A stretch of 64,000 nucleotides of DNA from positions 235,723 through 299,722 of the forward strand of contig NZ_FWXU01000006.1 of the NCBI RefSeq assembly GCF_900176345.1. Reading direction: 5' to 3'. Positions 46,880 through 57,348 of the stretch are shown in pieces. Each line of letters starts with the position of its first letter. The stretch's first letter is position 1. The translations under genes and the position numbers were made by a program. The notes below the pieces were generated by a model, which saw only the letters and a list, made by a program, of their open reading frames with translations, did no database searches and was not told the origin of the DNA. This stretch comes from Rhizobium sp. RU36D. GTDB lineage: Bacteria; Pseudomonadota; Alphaproteobacteria; Rhizobiales; Rhizobiaceae.

Positions 46880-47644
46880 ATGAACCAGCATTTGGCCGGC
46901 AGTGTTATGGGTTTCGGCTTGCGCGGCCTGGCCGGTGCGGGTCGGCTGCTGCGCGACCTGGTCTATCCGCCCGCCTGCGCGGCCTGCGGTATCGGCACCC
47001 ATAAGAGTGGCGGCCTCTGTTCGGCCTGCTGGGGCAGCGTGGAGTTCATCGAGCGCCCCTATTGCGAAGTGCTCGGACTGCCGTTCTCCCATGATCTCGG
47101 GCCGGGCATCCTCTCGCCGGAGGCCATAGCGAACCCGCCGGAGTTTGATCGGCTGCGCTCGGTGGCGCGCCATGAGGGCATCGCGCGCGATCTCGTGCAT
47201 GCGCTGAAGTATCGCGATCGTCTGGACCTGGCGCCGATGATGGCCACCTGGATGATGCGGGCCGGCGGCGAGGCGCTGCGTGAGAGCGATGTGGTGATGC
47301 CGGTGCCTCTGCATCGATGGCGCCTGTTGTCGCGCAAGTTCAACCAATCGGCCGAATTGGCCCGTCATCTGGCACGCCTTGCGGGCAAGCCCTATCTGCC
47401 GGCGACGCTGCTGCGTCGCAAGCGCACCCACCAGCAGGTCGGTCTGAGCGCAACGGCGCGTCAGGAGAATGTGCGCGGGGCTTTCGCCATCGCGGAGGGC
47501 CGGGAGGCGGACGTGTTTGGCAGGCGCGTCGTGCTGGTCGACGATGTCTACACAACAGGCGCCACCGTCGCCGCGGCCACCCGCGTTCTCAAGCGTGCGG
47601 GAGCGTCGGAAGTGACAGTTTTAACCTTTGCAAGGGCATTGTAG
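46880..47644 (+). CDS. comF: ComF-family phosphoribosyltransferase-like protein
   Basis: A 254-residue protein. The N-terminal zinc ribbon is CAACG with a later CSACW. The C-terminal PRTase fold ends with VVLVDDVYTTGAT. The family includes ComF/GntX, implicated in DNA uptake or use in some bacteria; the function here is not established. The 170-base gap after it contains strong GC hairpins but no gene. Confidence 0.88.
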   Translation: MNQHLAGSVMGFGLRGLAGAGRLLRDLVYPPACAACGIGTHKSGGLCSACWGSVEFIERPYCEVLGLPFSHDLGPGILSPEAIANPPEFDRLRSVARHEGIARDLVHALKYRDRLDLAPMMATWMMRAGGEALRESDVVMPVPLHRWRLLSRKFNQSAELARHLARLAGKPYLPATLLRRKRTHQQVGLSATARQENVRGAFAIAEGREADVFGRRVVLVDDVYTTGATVAAATRVLKRAGASEVTVLTFARAL

Positions 47645-47814
47645 GTGCCTATATGACAGAGATAGCGTTGCGTCCGTCCGGGCGTGCGAAGGTGATCTAG
47701 CTTATTGATGGAGCATGGGGATACCCGAAGGCCGTTGTGCGCCTTTCGGCCGCGTGCTCTCGGGTCTGGCTGCCGGCCGCGGGCCGGTATGGTCGATAGG
47801 AATGGAACAGGCGA

Positions 47815-48072
47815 ATGGCATCCGTAACCATCTATACACGACAGTTTTGCGGCTATTGCGCACGCGCCAAGGCGCTGCTTGACGACAAAGGCGTGGCCTA
47901 TGTGGAACATGATGCCACTGGAAATGCAGAGCTACGCCAGGAGATGATCGGCAAGGCCAATGGCCGGACGACGTTCCCGCAGATATTCATCAACGATACC
48001 CATGTCGGGGGCTGCGACGACCTCGTGGCGCTTGATCGCGCCGGCAAGCTCGACCCGATGCTGGCGAACTGA
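47815..48072 (+). CDS. grxC: Glutaredoxin 3
   Basis: An 85-residue dithiol glutaredoxin. The active site is CGYC in FCGYCARAK, and TTFPQIFINDTHVGGCDDL carries the glutathione-binding cis-Pro and GG. It reduces disulfides with glutathione. First of a tight cluster: the nitrilase gene follows by 11 bases and then DUF1178. Confidence 0.93.
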   Translation: MASVTIYTRQFCGYCARAKALLDDKGVAYVEHDATGNAELRQEMIGKANGRTTFPQIFINDTHVGGCDDLVALDRAGKLDPMLAN

Positions 48073-48083
48073 GGGATACTGTC

Positions 48084-48941
48084 ATGACGTTCAAGGCTGC
48101 CGCCATTCAAATGTGTTCCGGCGTGGATCCGGAGAAGAACGCTTCGGATTTGTCGAGGCTGGTGCGTGAGGCGGCCGGCCAGGGCGCCGTCTATGTGCAG
48201 TCGCCGGAAATGACCGGCGCCGTGCAGAAGGACCGCAAGGGTCTGATGGCGGTTCTGAAATATGAGCGCGACGATATCATCGTCAAGACCGCGTCGGAAC
48301 TTGCGCTCAGCCTCGGTATCCACGTCCATGTGGGATCGACCGCCATTGCGTTGCCGGATGGCAAGATTGCCAATCGTGGCTTCCTGTTTGGTCCCGATGG
48401 CGGCAAGATCTGCAGCTACGACAAGATCCACATGTTCGATGTGGACCTGGATAACGGAGAAAGCTGGCGCGAAAGCTCTGTTTATCGTCCAGGCTCCGAG
48501 GCGCGCGTGGTCGATCTGCCCTTCGCCAAGCTGGGTTTTGCCATCTGCTATGACGTCCGCTTCCCGTCGCTGTTCCGCACCGAGGCCATGGCCGGTGCCG
48601 AAGTGCTGACCGTGCCGGCGGCATTTACCCGCCAGACCGGCGAAGCGCATTGGGAAATCCTGCTGCGCGCCCGCGCCATCGAAAATGGCGCGTTCCTGAT
48701 TGCCGCGGCCCAGGCTGGTCTGCACGAAGACGGTCGGGAAACCTTCGGTCACTCGATGATCATCGATCCCTGGGGCAAGGTCATGGCATCTGCCGGTGGC
48801 AGTGGCGAGGCTGTGGTGCTGGCAGAGATCGATCGGTCTGCCGTTGCCGCTGCCCGCGGCAAGATACCGAATCTCAAGAACGGCCGCGACTTTAACCTCG
48901 ACATGGTGCCGGCCCTTGCCAAAGGGGGTGTCACGGTTTGA
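48084..48941 (+). CDS. Carbon-nitrogen hydrolase (Nit1/Nit2-type amidase)
   Basis: A 285-residue nitrilase-superfamily amidase. The catalytic triad is in QSPEMTG (Glu), YDKIHMFDVD (Lys) and AICYDVRFPSLFR (Cys). It is closest to Nit1/Nit2-type enzymes, whose known activity includes deaminated glutathione amidase; pairing with a glutaredoxin fits that repair role. The RBS is GAGGGA. Its TGA overlaps the DUF1178 start (TTGA). Confidence 0.9.
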   Translation: MTFKAAAIQMCSGVDPEKNASDLSRLVREAAGQGAVYVQSPEMTGAVQKDRKGLMAVLKYERDDIIVKTASELALSLGIHVHVGSTAIALPDGKIANRGFLFGPDGGKICSYDKIHMFDVDLDNGESWRESSVYRPGSEARVVDLPFAKLGFAICYDVRFPSLFRTEAMAGAEVLTVPAAFTRQTGEAHWEILLRARAIENGAFLIAAAQAGLHEDGRETFGHSMIIDPWGKVMASAGGSGEAVVLAEIDRSAVAAARGKIPNLKNGRDFNLDMVPALAKGGVTV

Positions 48942-49366
48942 TCCGCTACGCGCTTTCCTGCGAAAACAGTCACGAGTTTGAAGGCTGGTTTGCCGAAAGT
49001 GCCGATTTCGACCGGCAAAAGGGGCTTGGCCTTCTCACTTGTCCCGTCTGCGGTTCGGAGTCGGTCTCCAAGCTTCTGATGGCGCCATCGGTTGCGACCT
49101 CACGCAAGAAAGAGGCGACCCATGCGCTTGCGGTGGACGAGGCGCAGAAGGCGAGCTTCGTAAAGCTCAAGGAGGCAGTCGCCGCGATCCGAGCGAACAG
49201 CGAGGATGTCGGCGAACGCTTCCCGGAGGAGGCTCGCAAGATCCATTATGGTGAAGCCGATGCTCGCGGCATCGTCGGCCAGGCCTCGCCGACCGAGGCC
49301 AAGGCCTTGATCGAGGAGGGCATCGCCATCGCACCGCTTCCGGTGCTGCCTGACGATGTCAATTGA
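48938..49366 (+). CDS. DUF1178 family protein
   Basis: A 142-residue protein. The zinc ribbon is at SCENSHEFEGWF and CPVCGS, which defines DUF1178. The C-terminus has ADARGIVGQASPTEAKALIE. It is conserved immediately after the nitrilase gene in Alphaproteobacteria; the function is unknown. TTG start, overlapping the upstream stop. Confidence 0.9.
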   Translation: MIRYALSCENSHEFEGWFAESADFDRQKGLGLLTCPVCGSESVSKLLMAPSVATSRKKEATHALAVDEAQKASFVKLKEAVAAIRANSEDVGERFPEEARKIHYGEADARGIVGQASPTEAKALIEEGIAIAPLPVLPDDVN

Positions 49367-49375
49367 CGGTCTGGC

Positions 49376-49927
49376 TCAGCCCTTGAAGCCGTCGGCGTCC
49401 AGATAGGCCTGTTCCTCAGGGGTCGTATCACGGCCCAGTGCATCATTGCGATGGGGGAAGCGACCGAACCGCTCGATGATGTCGCGGTGAACAACCGCCC
49501 ATTTCAGCGTTTCCTCGTCCCCAGTTTCATCGCGATGGAACTCGAACAGACGCACGCATTTATGCTGGTCTTCGATATCTTCCGAATGCTCGAACGGAAG
49601 GTAGAAGAAGGGACGCAGGATCGGCTCGACCTGCCGATCGTGACCCTTGGCCAGCGCTCGCCGCGCAATGGCGCGCGCCAGCCCGTCCGTGGCATAGGAA
49701 TGGGCGCTGCCGCGATAAAGGTTTCGGGGAAACTGGTCGAGCAACAACAGCAGAGCCAGCGAACCCTCGGGCGTTTCCTCCCAGGTCGATAGCTCCCGCT
49801 TGCAGGCATCGATATGAAGATCGGCGTATTTTTCCGCAATCTGTCGGTCGAGTTCCGCATTGGCGGAGAACCAGGCCTCGGGGCCGTGGCTCAGCCAGAA
49901 GTCGATGATCTCCTGAGGCGCGGCCAT
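49376..49927 (-). CDS. DUF924 family protein
   Basis: A 183-residue all-helical, TPR-like protein. Motifs are IIDFWLSHGPEAWF, LLLDQFPRNLYRGSAHSYATD and FGRFPHRNDALGR, all characteristic of DUF924. The function is unknown. ATG at 49927 overlaps the ubiG stop by one base (TGATG), so translation is coupled. It is convergent with DUF1178, with a 9-base gap. Confidence 0.9.
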   Translation of the reverse strand: MAAPQEIIDFWLSHGPEAWFSANAELDRQIAEKYADLHIDACKRELSTWEETPEGSLALLLLLDQFPRNLYRGSAHSYATDGLARAIARRALAKGHDRQVEPILRPFFYLPFEHSEDIEDQHKCVRLFEFHRDETGDEETLKWAVVHRDIIERFGRFPHRNDALGRDTTPEEQAYLDADGFKG

Positions 49928-50688
49928 CAGGCGAGATCCGTTGCAGCAGGTCGCCGCGACAAGATCATATAGTTCACATCCGTATCCGGCGACAGGTTCC
50001 ATTGGTTCTGGAGCGGATTGAAGAACACGCCGATGCGCTCCTCCACCGTCATGCCACTGGCGGCGAGTGGCGCTTCCAACTCCTGCGGACGGACGAGCTT
50101 TTCATATTGATGCGTGCCTTTCGGCAGCCACCGCAACACATATTCCGCGCCGATGATGGCGAGCGCCGCCGCCTTGAAGGTGCGGTTGATGGTAGAGATC
50201 AGCATCAGCCCGCCAGGGCGGACCATGGACGCACAGGTGGAAATGAAGAAATCGACATCGGCGACGTGTTCAACGACTTCCATGTTCAAGACGACATCGA
50301 AGGTCTCGCCATCCGCGGCCAGGCTCTCGGCGGTAACGGCGCGATAATCCACTGTCACGCCCGACTGGGCCGCATGGGTGCGGGCAATGCCGATATTCCG
50401 CTCCGAGGCGTCGGCGCCCAGGACATCAGCCCCCATGCGCGCCACCGGTTCCGAGAGCAAGCCGCCGCCGCAACCGATGTCGAGGACGCGCAAGCCCGCC
50501 AGGGGATTGTGTGACTTCGGATCGCGGCCGTAGTTGGCCGAGACCTTGTCGCGGATGTAGGAGAGCCTGACCGGATTGATCTTGTGTAGCGGGCGGAATT
50601 TTCCCGTGGGATCCCACCACTCCGCGGCCATTGCGGAAAAGCGGTCCACTTCCGTCTGGTCGATCGTCGTGCGTGCGGCGTCGCTCAT
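49927..50688 (-). CDS. ubiG: Ubiquinone biosynthesis O-methyltransferase
   Basis: A 253-residue methyltransferase that carries out both O-methylations in ubiquinone synthesis. The N-terminal [20 protein letters not shown] is a UbiG hallmark, and the SAM motif [14 protein letters not shown] is near 69-82. AGGAG lies before the ATG. Confidence 0.95.
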   Translation of the reverse strand: MSDAARTTIDQTEVDRFSAMAAEWWDPTGKFRPLHKINPVRLSYIRDKVSANYGRDPKSHNPLAGLRVLDIGCGGGLLSEPVARMGADVLGADASERNIGIARTHAAQSGVTVDYRAVTAESLAADGETFDVVLNMEVVEHVADVDFFISTCASMVRPGGLMLISTINRTFKAAALAIIGAEYVLRWLPKGTHQYEKLVRPQELEAPLAASGMTVEERIGVFFNPLQNQWNLSPDTDVNYMILSRRPAATDLA

Positions 50689-50890
50689 GCGGTCATCTCC
50701 TAAAAACCCACCTGCTATTCAAGTCGGACGATAAGGCCCGGTTGTCAAGCGCGCACGCCGTCGCAGCCATGTTGGCCGCCTCTCGGTATTTCGATGCGGC
50801 CAGGGAGCCAAGACGCAGATGAATGCGTTGTTCACAAGCGGTTCACGCGGGAAACGCTATATCCCAGCCCGTAAGTCCAGGAGAAGTTTG

Positions 50891-51508
50891 ATGTTACCAT
50901 TCAGAATTTCAGCACTAGCGGCGGTGGCTGTCGCGGCATTGCCATTGGTGGCCAATGCCGCGCCGGCCGTATCCACCGCAAACGTCAACCTGCGATCGGG
51001 ACCCAGCACAAGCTATCCTCCGGTGCTCGTCGTTCCCGCGGGCAGCCGGTTGGAAATCTTCGGATGCATGCAGAGCGCGAACTGGTGCGACGTGTCGTAT
51101 CGTGGGTATCGTGGCTGGATGTCGGGTAGCTATTTGCAGGCCACCTACTCCCAGCGACGCGTCTATGTCGATCCGCAGTATTACCGCCCGCTGGGCATTC
51201 CAAGCGTGACCTTCAGCGTCGGGACTTATTGGGATCGCCATTATCGCAACCGCGATTTCTACAGGGATCGTGATCGCTGGGGTCAGGACGATCGTCGTCC
51301 GCCGCCGCCCCGCTATGACCGCCGGGACGATTTTCGCGCCGATGAGCGCCGCCGGGACGATGACCGCCGGGGCGACTGGCGTCGTGATTCCGATCGATCG
51401 GGCGGATTTGATCGCCGACAGGACAGTGGCGTCGCGCCTGGTTCCGGAGATCGGCGGATTGATCGAGGCCCCCCGCCATGCATGTTCAATCCGGGCGGCT
51501 GCAACTGA
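50891..51508 (+). CDS. Secreted SH3-domain protein
   Basis: A 205-residue protein. The signal peptide ends near ANAAPA, followed by a bacterial SH3 domain at about 28-85 (VNLRSGPSTSYPPVLVVPAG, then CDVSYRGYRGWMSG), which often binds peptidoglycan. The C-terminal half is very rich in Arg, Asp and Tyr (repeats like RRDD, DRR) and is probably disordered. AGGAG lies 8 bases before ATG 50891. Confidence 0.85.
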   Translation: MLPFRISALAAVAVAALPLVANAAPAVSTANVNLRSGPSTSYPPVLVVPAGSRLEIFGCMQSANWCDVSYRGYRGWMSGSYLQATYSQRRVYVDPQYYRPLGIPSVTFSVGTYWDRHYRNRDFYRDRDRWGQDDRRPPPPRYDRRDDFRADERRRDDDRRGDWRRDSDRSGGFDRRQDSGVAPGSGDRRIDRGPPPCMFNPGGCN

Positions 51509-51532
51509 TCGCCTGAGATCTGCCAGTTCGTT

Positions 51533-51563
51533 AACGGCCGGGATGCGTTCCGGCCGTTTTCTT
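51533..51563 (+). terminator. Intrinsic terminator after the SH3-protein gene
   Basis: AACGGCCGG (51533-51541) pairs with CCGGCCGTT (51550-51558), an 8-base loop, followed by a T-rich run. Confidence 0.88.
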
Positions 51564-51739
51564 TGCGCGCATTTCCGCCTGATCAGTTTTCCCAGTCCGT
51601 AGGTCAATTCGCGCGATCCCCAGCCATTGAACATCCGTTGTATTTTGGATAAGAGACCGCAACTTCGTTGCCGGCATGCCCGGTTGCGCGTCTCCCCTTG
51701 CGGCGTCATCCTGACCCCGCAGTTGCATCGGTAAGGCCC

Positions 51740-53014
51740 ATGGCTCGCATCGTCATGAAATTCGGCGGAACCTCCGTCGCCAATCTCGAACGCATCTATA
51801 ATGTCGCCCGTCATGTGAAACGTGAAGTGAATGCCGGGCACGAAGTGGCCGTGGTTGTTTCCGCCATGTCCGGCAAGACCAATGAGCTGGTGGACTGGGT
51901 GCAGAATATGCCGAAGGTCACCGGCGCCAGCTCTCCCTTTTATGACGCGCGAGAATATGACGCCGTTGTTGCCTCCGGCGAGCAGGTCACGGCCGGTCTG
52001 CTGGCGATTGCGCTGCAGTCGATGGATATTAATGCGCGCTCCTGGCAGGGCTGGCAGATCGCCATCCAGACAGACAATGCCCATGGAGCAGCGCGCATTC
52101 AGGAAATCGATGGTTCCGAGATCATCCGGCGCATGGGCGAAGGACAGGTTGCTGTCATCGCCGGCTTCCAGGGCATCGGGCCTGACAATCGCATTGCCAC
52201 GCTCGGCCGCGGCGGCTCGGATACCTCGGCAGTGGCGATTGCAGCAGCGGTCAAGGCGGATCGCTGCGACATCTATACGGATGTCGACGGTGTCTACACC
52301 ACGGACCCGCGCGTCGAACCAAAGGCGCGCCGTCTGAAGAAGGTCGCCTTCGAGGAGATGCTGGAAATGGCATCGCTCGGCGCCAAGGTTCTGCAGGTTC
52401 GCTCGGTCGAACTTGCCATGGTACACAAGGTGCGCACCTTCGTTCGCTCCAGTTTCGAAGACCCCGATGCGCCTGGCATGGGGGACCTCTTGAATCCGCC
52501 AGGTACGTTGATTTGCGATGAGGATGAGATCGTGGAACAGGAAGTCGTAACGGGCATTGCCTTTGCCAAGGATGAAGCGCAGGTCTCGCTGCGCCGGCTC
52601 GCGGACCGCCCGGGCGTTTCGGCCGCGATCTTCGGGCCGCTGGCGGAATCCCATATCAATGTCGATATGATCGTGCAGAACATCTCGGAAGACGGTACTC
52701 GCACCGACATGACCTTCACGGTCCCCTCCGGCGATGCCGCCAAGGCGCTGAAGGTGCTCGAGGACAACAAGGACAAGATCGGCTACGACGTCGTCCAGAG
52801 CGAATCGGGGCTGGTCAAGGTGTCTGTCATCGGCATCGGCATGCGCAGCCACGCGGGCGTTGCCGCGACAGCCTTCAAGGCACTTGCCGAAAAAGGCATC
52901 AACATCAAGGCAATCACCACCTCGGAAATCAAGATTTCCATCCTTATCGACGGTCCCTATGCGGAGCTGGCGGTTAGGACTTTGCATTCGTGCTACGGTC
53001 TCGATAAGAATTGA
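51740..53014 (+). CDS. lysC: Aspartate kinase
   Basis: A 424-residue enzyme that phosphorylates aspartate, the entry to lysine, methionine and threonine synthesis. The N-terminal KFGGTSVAN is the kinase motif and GRGGSDTSAVA follows near 155-165. Two ACT domains in the C-terminal part suggest feedback control by lysine or threonine. ATG at 51740 has TAAGG 5 bases upstream. ptsP follows after 89 bases. Confidence 0.95.
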   Translation: MARIVMKFGGTSVANLERIYNVARHVKREVNAGHEVAVVVSAMSGKTNELVDWVQNMPKVTGASSPFYDAREYDAVVASGEQVTAGLLAIALQSMDINARSWQGWQIAIQTDNAHGAARIQEIDGSEIIRRMGEGQVAVIAGFQGIGPDNRIATLGRGGSDTSAVAIAAAVKADRCDIYTDVDGVYTTDPRVEPKARRLKKVAFEEMLEMASLGAKVLQVRSVELAMVHKVRTFVRSSFEDPDAPGMGDLLNPPGTLICDEDEIVEQEVVTGIAFAKDEAQVSLRRLADRPGVSAAIFGPLAESHINVDMIVQNISEDGTRTDMTFTVPSGDAAKALKVLEDNKDKIGYDVVQSESGLVKVSVIGIGMRSHAGVAATAFKALAEKGINIKAITTSEIKISILIDGPYAELAVRTLHSCYGLDKN

Positions 53015-53103
53015 ACTGAAAGCAGGAAGAGGGCCTGCTTCGTGGTCCATGGCCACGGGGGACAAACTCCTGCCGATACTCGAATTCGGGGAGCACCAGC
53101 GCG

Positions 53104-55371
53104 ATGAGAGATCTGTCAGCCGGTCCGCGTGTCCTGCTCAAGCGGCTGCGCGAACTCATGGCGGAGCCGCTGGAGCCCCAGGAGCGGTTGGACCGCATCG
53201 TCCGGCAGATCGCCAGCAACATGGTAGCCGAGGTGTGCTCGGTCTACGTTTTGCGCTCGGATGGCGTGCTGGAGCTTTACGCCACCGAAGGTCTCAACAA
53301 GGATGCCGTGCATCTGGCCCAGTTGAAGATGGGCCAGGGCCTTGTCGGCACCATTGCCGCCTCGGCGCAATCGCTCAATCTTTCCGACGCTCAGGCGCAT
53401 CCCGCCTTCCGCTATCTCCCTGAAACGGGTGAAGAAATCTATCACTCCTTCCTCGGCGTTCCGATTTTGCGGGCCGGTCGCAGTTTGGGCGTTCTTGTCG
53501 TTCAGAACAAGGCGCAGCGAAACTACCGGGAGGACGAGCTTGAAGCGCTCGAAACGACCGCCATGGTGCTGGCGGAAATGATCGCGACCGGCGAACTCAA
53601 GAAAATTACCCGCCCTGGCCTGGAACTCGACCTGACACGCGCCGTCACCATCGAGGGTGACAGCTATAGCGAAGGGATAGGGCTGGGCTATGTGGTGCTG
53701 CATGAGCCGCGCATCGTTGTCACAAACCTCCTGAACGAGGATACCGAGACCGAAATCCGGCGTCTGGCCGAAGCGCTGGGCTCTCTGCGCATCTCGATCG
53801 ACGACATGCTGTCGCGTCGCGAAATATCCATGGAGGGTGAGCACCGGGATGTGCTCGAGACCTACCGCATGTTTGCCCATGACCAGGGCTGGGTGCGGCG
53901 CATGGAAGAGGCGATCCACAACGGCCTGACCGCAGAAGCCGCCGTGGAAAAGGTGCAGAGCGACACCAAGGCGCGGATGATTCGCCTGACGGACCCCTAT
54001 CTGCGCGAACGGATGCATGATTTTGACGATCTCGCGAATCGCCTGCTGCGTCAGCTGACCGGCTTTTCTCCGAGCAGCAGCACCGAGGGCTTTCCGTCCG
54101 ATGCCGTGATCTTCGCCCGCGCCATGGGTGCTGCCGAACTTCTGGACTATCCCCGCGCCAATGTTCGCGGGTTGGTGCTGGAAGAAGGCGCTGTAACCAG
54201 CCATGTGGTGATCGTCGCGCGGGCCATGGGTATTGCCGTTGTCGGCCAGGCCGCGGGCGCCGTGGCACTGGCGGAAAATGGCGATGCCGTCATCATCGAT
54301 GGTGACGACGGCAAGGTGCATATCCGCCCGATGGCCGACCTGCAGAAGGCTTATGAAGAAAAGGTGCGGCTGCGGGCCCGCCGGCAGGAACAGTTCAAGG
54401 CGCTGCGCGATGTCGAGCCCGTCACTAGGGATGGCAAGCATATCAATCTGCAGATGAATGCCGGCCTCTTGGTCGATCTGCCGCAGCTGACGGAATCGGG
54501 CGCATCAGGCATCGGCCTTTTCCGCACCGAGCTGCAGTTCATGATCGCTTCGACCATGCCCAAGGCCGAGGAGCAGGAAAGCTTCTACCGTAGTGTGCTG
54601 AAGCAGGCGGCCGGCCGCCCGGTCACGTTCCGCACGCTCGATATCGGTGGCGACAAGGTTCTCTCCTATTTCCGCGGCCAGGACGAGGAAAACCCGGCCT
54701 TGGGATGGCGTGCCATCCGGCTATCGCTCGACCGGCCGGGCCTGCTGCGCACCCAGCTTCGTGCGCTTTTGAAGGCGGCTGCCGGCGCAGAGCTGAAGAT
54801 GATGCTGCCGATGGTGACGGAAGTCGGCGAGATCAGGGCCGTGCGCGACCTGATGCAAAAAGAGGTCCAGCATCTCTCGAAATTCGGCCATCAACTGCCC
54901 AAGCGCTTGAGCTTCGGTGCGATGCTCGAAGTCCCGGCTCTGCTGTGGCAGCTCGACGAGTTGATGGAGGAGGTGGACTTCGTCTCCGTCGGCTCCAACG
55001 ATCTTTTCCAGTTCTCGATGGCCGTGGATCGCGGAAATGCCCGCGTTTCCGATCGCTTCGATGTGCTGGGGCGTCCCTTCCTGCGGATCCTGCGCGATAT
55101 CGTGCGCGCGGCCGATCGCAACATGACCCCGGTCACCCTTTGCGGCGAGATTGCCGGCAAGCCGCTCTCGGCGATGGCCTTGCTCGGGATCGGCTTCCGC
55201 TCCATTTCCATGTCGCCGACGGCCATCGGGCCTATCAAGGCCATGCTGCTTGGGCTTGACGTCGACCGGCTTGCGCAAGAACTGAATGACGCACTGGACG
55301 ATCACAAGTCGCCAGAACCGGTGCGGGCGCTGCTGACGCGGTTTGCCGAAGACAACAACATTCCTCTTTAG
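53104..55371 (+). CDS. ptsP: Nitrogen phosphotransferase enzyme I (EI-Ntr)
   Basis: A 755-residue enzyme that takes phosphate from PEP and passes it to NPr in the nitrogen PTS. The N-terminal GAF domain (about 1-165) is the nitrogen sensor region. The phosphorylated His is His367 in SHVVIVARAMG. The C-terminal PEP-binding barrel has RTLDIGGDKVLSYF, FGAMLEVPA and SVGSNDLFQFSMAVDR. The lysC-ptsP pair is conserved in rhizobia. Confidence 0.94.
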   Translation: MRDLSAGPRVLLKRLRELMAEPLEPQERLDRIVRQIASNMVAEVCSVYVLRSDGVLELYATEGLNKDAVHLAQLKMGQGLVGTIAASAQSLNLSDAQAHPAFRYLPETGEEIYHSFLGVPILRAGRSLGVLVVQNKAQRNYREDELEALETTAMVLAEMIATGELKKITRPGLELDLTRAVTIEGDSYSEGIGLGYVVLHEPRIVVTNLLNEDTETEIRRLAEALGSLRISIDDMLSRREISMEGEHRDVLETYRMFAHDQGWVRRMEEAIHNGLTAEAAVEKVQSDTKARMIRLTDPYLRERMHDFDDLANRLLRQLTGFSPSSSTEGFPSDAVIFARAMGAAELLDYPRANVRGLVLEEGAVTSHVVIVARAMGIAVVGQAAGAVALAENGDAVIIDGDDGKVHIRPMADLQKAYEEKVRLRARRQEQFKALRDVEPVTRDGKHINLQMNAGLLVDLPQLTESGASGIGLFRTELQFMIASTMPKAEEQESFYRSVLKQAAGRPVTFRTLDIGGDKVLSYFRGQDEENPALGWRAIRLSLDRPGLLRTQLRALLKAAAGAELKMMLPMVTEVGEIRAVRDLMQKEVQHLSKFGHQLPKRLSFGAMLEVPALLWQLDELMEEVDFVSVGSNDLFQFSMAVDRGNARVSDRFDVLGRPFLRILRDIVRAADRNMTPVTLCGEIAGKPLSAMALLGIGFRSISMSPTAIGPIKAMLLGLDVDRLAQELNDALDDHKSPEPVRALLTRFAEDNNIPL

Positions 55372-55393
55372 ACATTGTAGTGCGGGGTAAAGG

Positions 55394-56473
55394 GTGGCGA
55401 AGCTTCCTGTGGAGAAAATGCGCGAACTCGAACGCCGGTTTGGCGAGATTGAGGCGCGCATGTCTGCCGGCCCGGCCGCTGACGTCTATGTCAAACTGGC
55501 CTCCGAATATGCGGAACTGCAGCCTGTGGTTCGCAAGATCCGCGAATACGAGGCCGCAGTGAGCGAGCTGGCCGGTCTGCGGGCGCTTCTGGGCGACAAA
55601 TCCACGGATCGCGAGATGCGCGAACTGGCAGAAATGGAACTGCCTGATGTCGAGGCCCGTATCGGCGGCCTCGAAAACGACATGCAGATTCTGCTGTTGC
55701 CCAAGGATGCGGCGGATGAGAAGAGCGCCATCCTGGAAATCCGTGCGGGTACCGGCGGATCCGAGGCGGCGCTGTTCGCCGGCGACCTGTTTCGCATGTA
55801 TGAGCGCTTTGCCAGCACCAAGGGCTGGAAGGTGGAGGTGCTCTCGTCCAGCGAGGGTGAAGCCGGGGGCTACAAGGAAATCATCGCGACCGTTACCGGG
55901 CGCGGCGTCTTCTCCAAGCTGAAGTTCGAATCGGGCGTGCACCGCGTTCAGCGTGTGCCGGATACTGAAACGCAGGGACGCATCCACACATCCGCGGCGA
56001 CCGTAGCCGTGTTGCCGGAAGCGGAAGACATCGACATCGAAATTCGCCCGGAAGACATCCGCATCGACACGATGCGGTCGTCGGGAGCCGGTGGCCAGCA
56101 CGTCAACACGACCGACTCGGCGGTGCGGATCACGCATTTGCCGACAGGAATCGTCGTGACGTCTTCAGAGAAATCGCAGCATCAGAACCGCGCCAAGGCA
56201 ATGCAGGTATTGCGCTCTCGGCTGTTCGATATGGAGCGGCAACGGGCCGAGAGCGAGCGATCTGCGGATCGCAAAAGCCAGGTCGGCTCTGGCGATCGGT
56301 CCGAGCGCATCAGGACTTACAACTTTCCGCAGGGCCGGGTGACCGACCATCGCATCAACCTGACGCTCTACAAGCTGGACAAGATGATCGAGGGTGATAT
56401 CGATGAGATGGTCGATGCCCTGATCGCCGACTATCAGGCTGGCCAATTGGCGCAACTTGGCGCGAATCCATGA
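55394..56473 (+). CDS. prfA: Peptide chain release factor 1
   Basis: A 359-residue RF1 that ends translation at UAA and UAG. The GGQ motif is at 233-235 ([16 protein letters not shown]). The codon-recognition region is upstream; a PxT-type motif was not pinpointed. GTG start. It overlaps prmC by 4 bases, the standard arrangement, since PrmC methylates the Gln of GGQ. Confidence 0.95.
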   Translation: MAKLPVEKMRELERRFGEIEARMSAGPAADVYVKLASEYAELQPVVRKIREYEAAVSELAGLRALLGDKSTDREMRELAEMELPDVEARIGGLENDMQILLLPKDAADEKSAILEIRAGTGGSEAALFAGDLFRMYERFASTKGWKVEVLSSSEGEAGGYKEIIATVTGRGVFSKLKFESGVHRVQRVPDTETQGRIHTSAATVAVLPEAEDIDIEIRPEDIRIDTMRSSGAGGQHVNTTDSAVRITHLPTGIVVTSSEKSQHQNRAKAMQVLRSRLFDMERQRAESERSADRKSQVGSGDRSERIRTYNFPQGRVTDHRINLTLYKLDKMIEGDIDEMVDALIADYQAGQLAQLGANP

Positions 56474-57348
56474 CGTTCGAGGCGCGTAGTGTCGCCGAAT
56501 GGGTCAAGGCGGCGCGACAGGCTTTTGCCGCGGCTGGCATTGATGATCCGCCGACCGATGCGCGTGTGCTGGTGGCCGGAGTGCTCGGCCTTTCCCCCAC
56601 TGATATGATCCTGCAGGGTGATCGCGTCCCGGATGGGACACAGGCAGAAAGACTGGCTGCATCCATTGAGCGCCGGTGCAATCGTGAGCCGGTCCATCGT
56701 ATCCTCGGCCGCAGGGAGTTCTATGGAATGGACCTAGCGGTTTCGGCCGGTACGTTGGAGCCGCGTCCGGATACTGAGATTCTGGTGGATCGCGCCTTGC
56801 CCATCATTGAGGACATCGTGAAGGCCAGGGGCGCCGCGCGGGTGCTGGATATTGGCACGGGAACCGGCGCAATCGCGCTCGCCATCCTGAAACACTGCCC
56901 TGAGGTTTTGGTGGTGGGGTCGGATATCTCACCCGATGCCCTTGCAACGGCGCAGTCCAACGCCAATATGCATGATGTCGCGGATCGCTTCACGCCTCTG
57001 GAGAGCCACTGGTTCGATGCCGTCACGGGCACATTTGACGTGATCCTGTCAAATCCTCCGTATATAAGGACTGGGGTGATCGAGGAACTATCCCCCGAGG
57101 TTCGTCTCTTCGATCCAATGGCCGCCCTTGATGGTGGCGCGGATGGTCTTGACGCCTATCGCGCAATTGCCGGCAAGGCGGGTGATCATCTGGCTGAGGA
57201 CGGATGGATCGGTCTTGAGATCGGCTTCGACCAAAGAGTGGATGTTACCAATATTTTCACCGGCGCGGGCTTTACATTGGTCGACAAGGCCAGTGATTAT
57301 GGTGGTCAGGACCGGGTCCTGATGTTCCGCCGCGCGGCGGAGCGATAA
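56470..57348 (+). CDS. prmC: Release factor glutamine methyltransferase
   Basis: A 292-residue methyltransferase that methylates Gln235 of RF1. The SAM motif is [16 protein letters not shown] and the catalytic NPPY is at 195-198. ATG overlaps the prfA stop (ATGA). Confidence 0.94.
   Translation: MTFEARSVAEWVKAARQAFAAAGIDDPPTDARVLVAGVLGLSPTDMILQGDRVPDGTQAERLAASIERRCNREPVHRILGRREFYGMDLAVSAGTLEPRPDTEILVDRALPIIEDIVKARGAARVLDIGTGTGAIALAILKHCPEVLVVGSDISPDALATAQSNANMHDVADRFTPLESHWFDAVTGTFDVILSNPPYIRTGVIEELSPEVRLFDPMAALDGGADGLDAYRAIAGKAGDHLAEDGWIGLEIGFDQRVDVTNIFTGAGFTLVDKASDYGGQDRVLMFRRAAER

Noticed and set aside
47645..47814. GC hairpins between comF and grxC (CCGGCC/GGCCGG and others) as a regulatory RNA
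   Set aside because: They are short stems in GC-rich DNA, without a known motif or clear terminator run.
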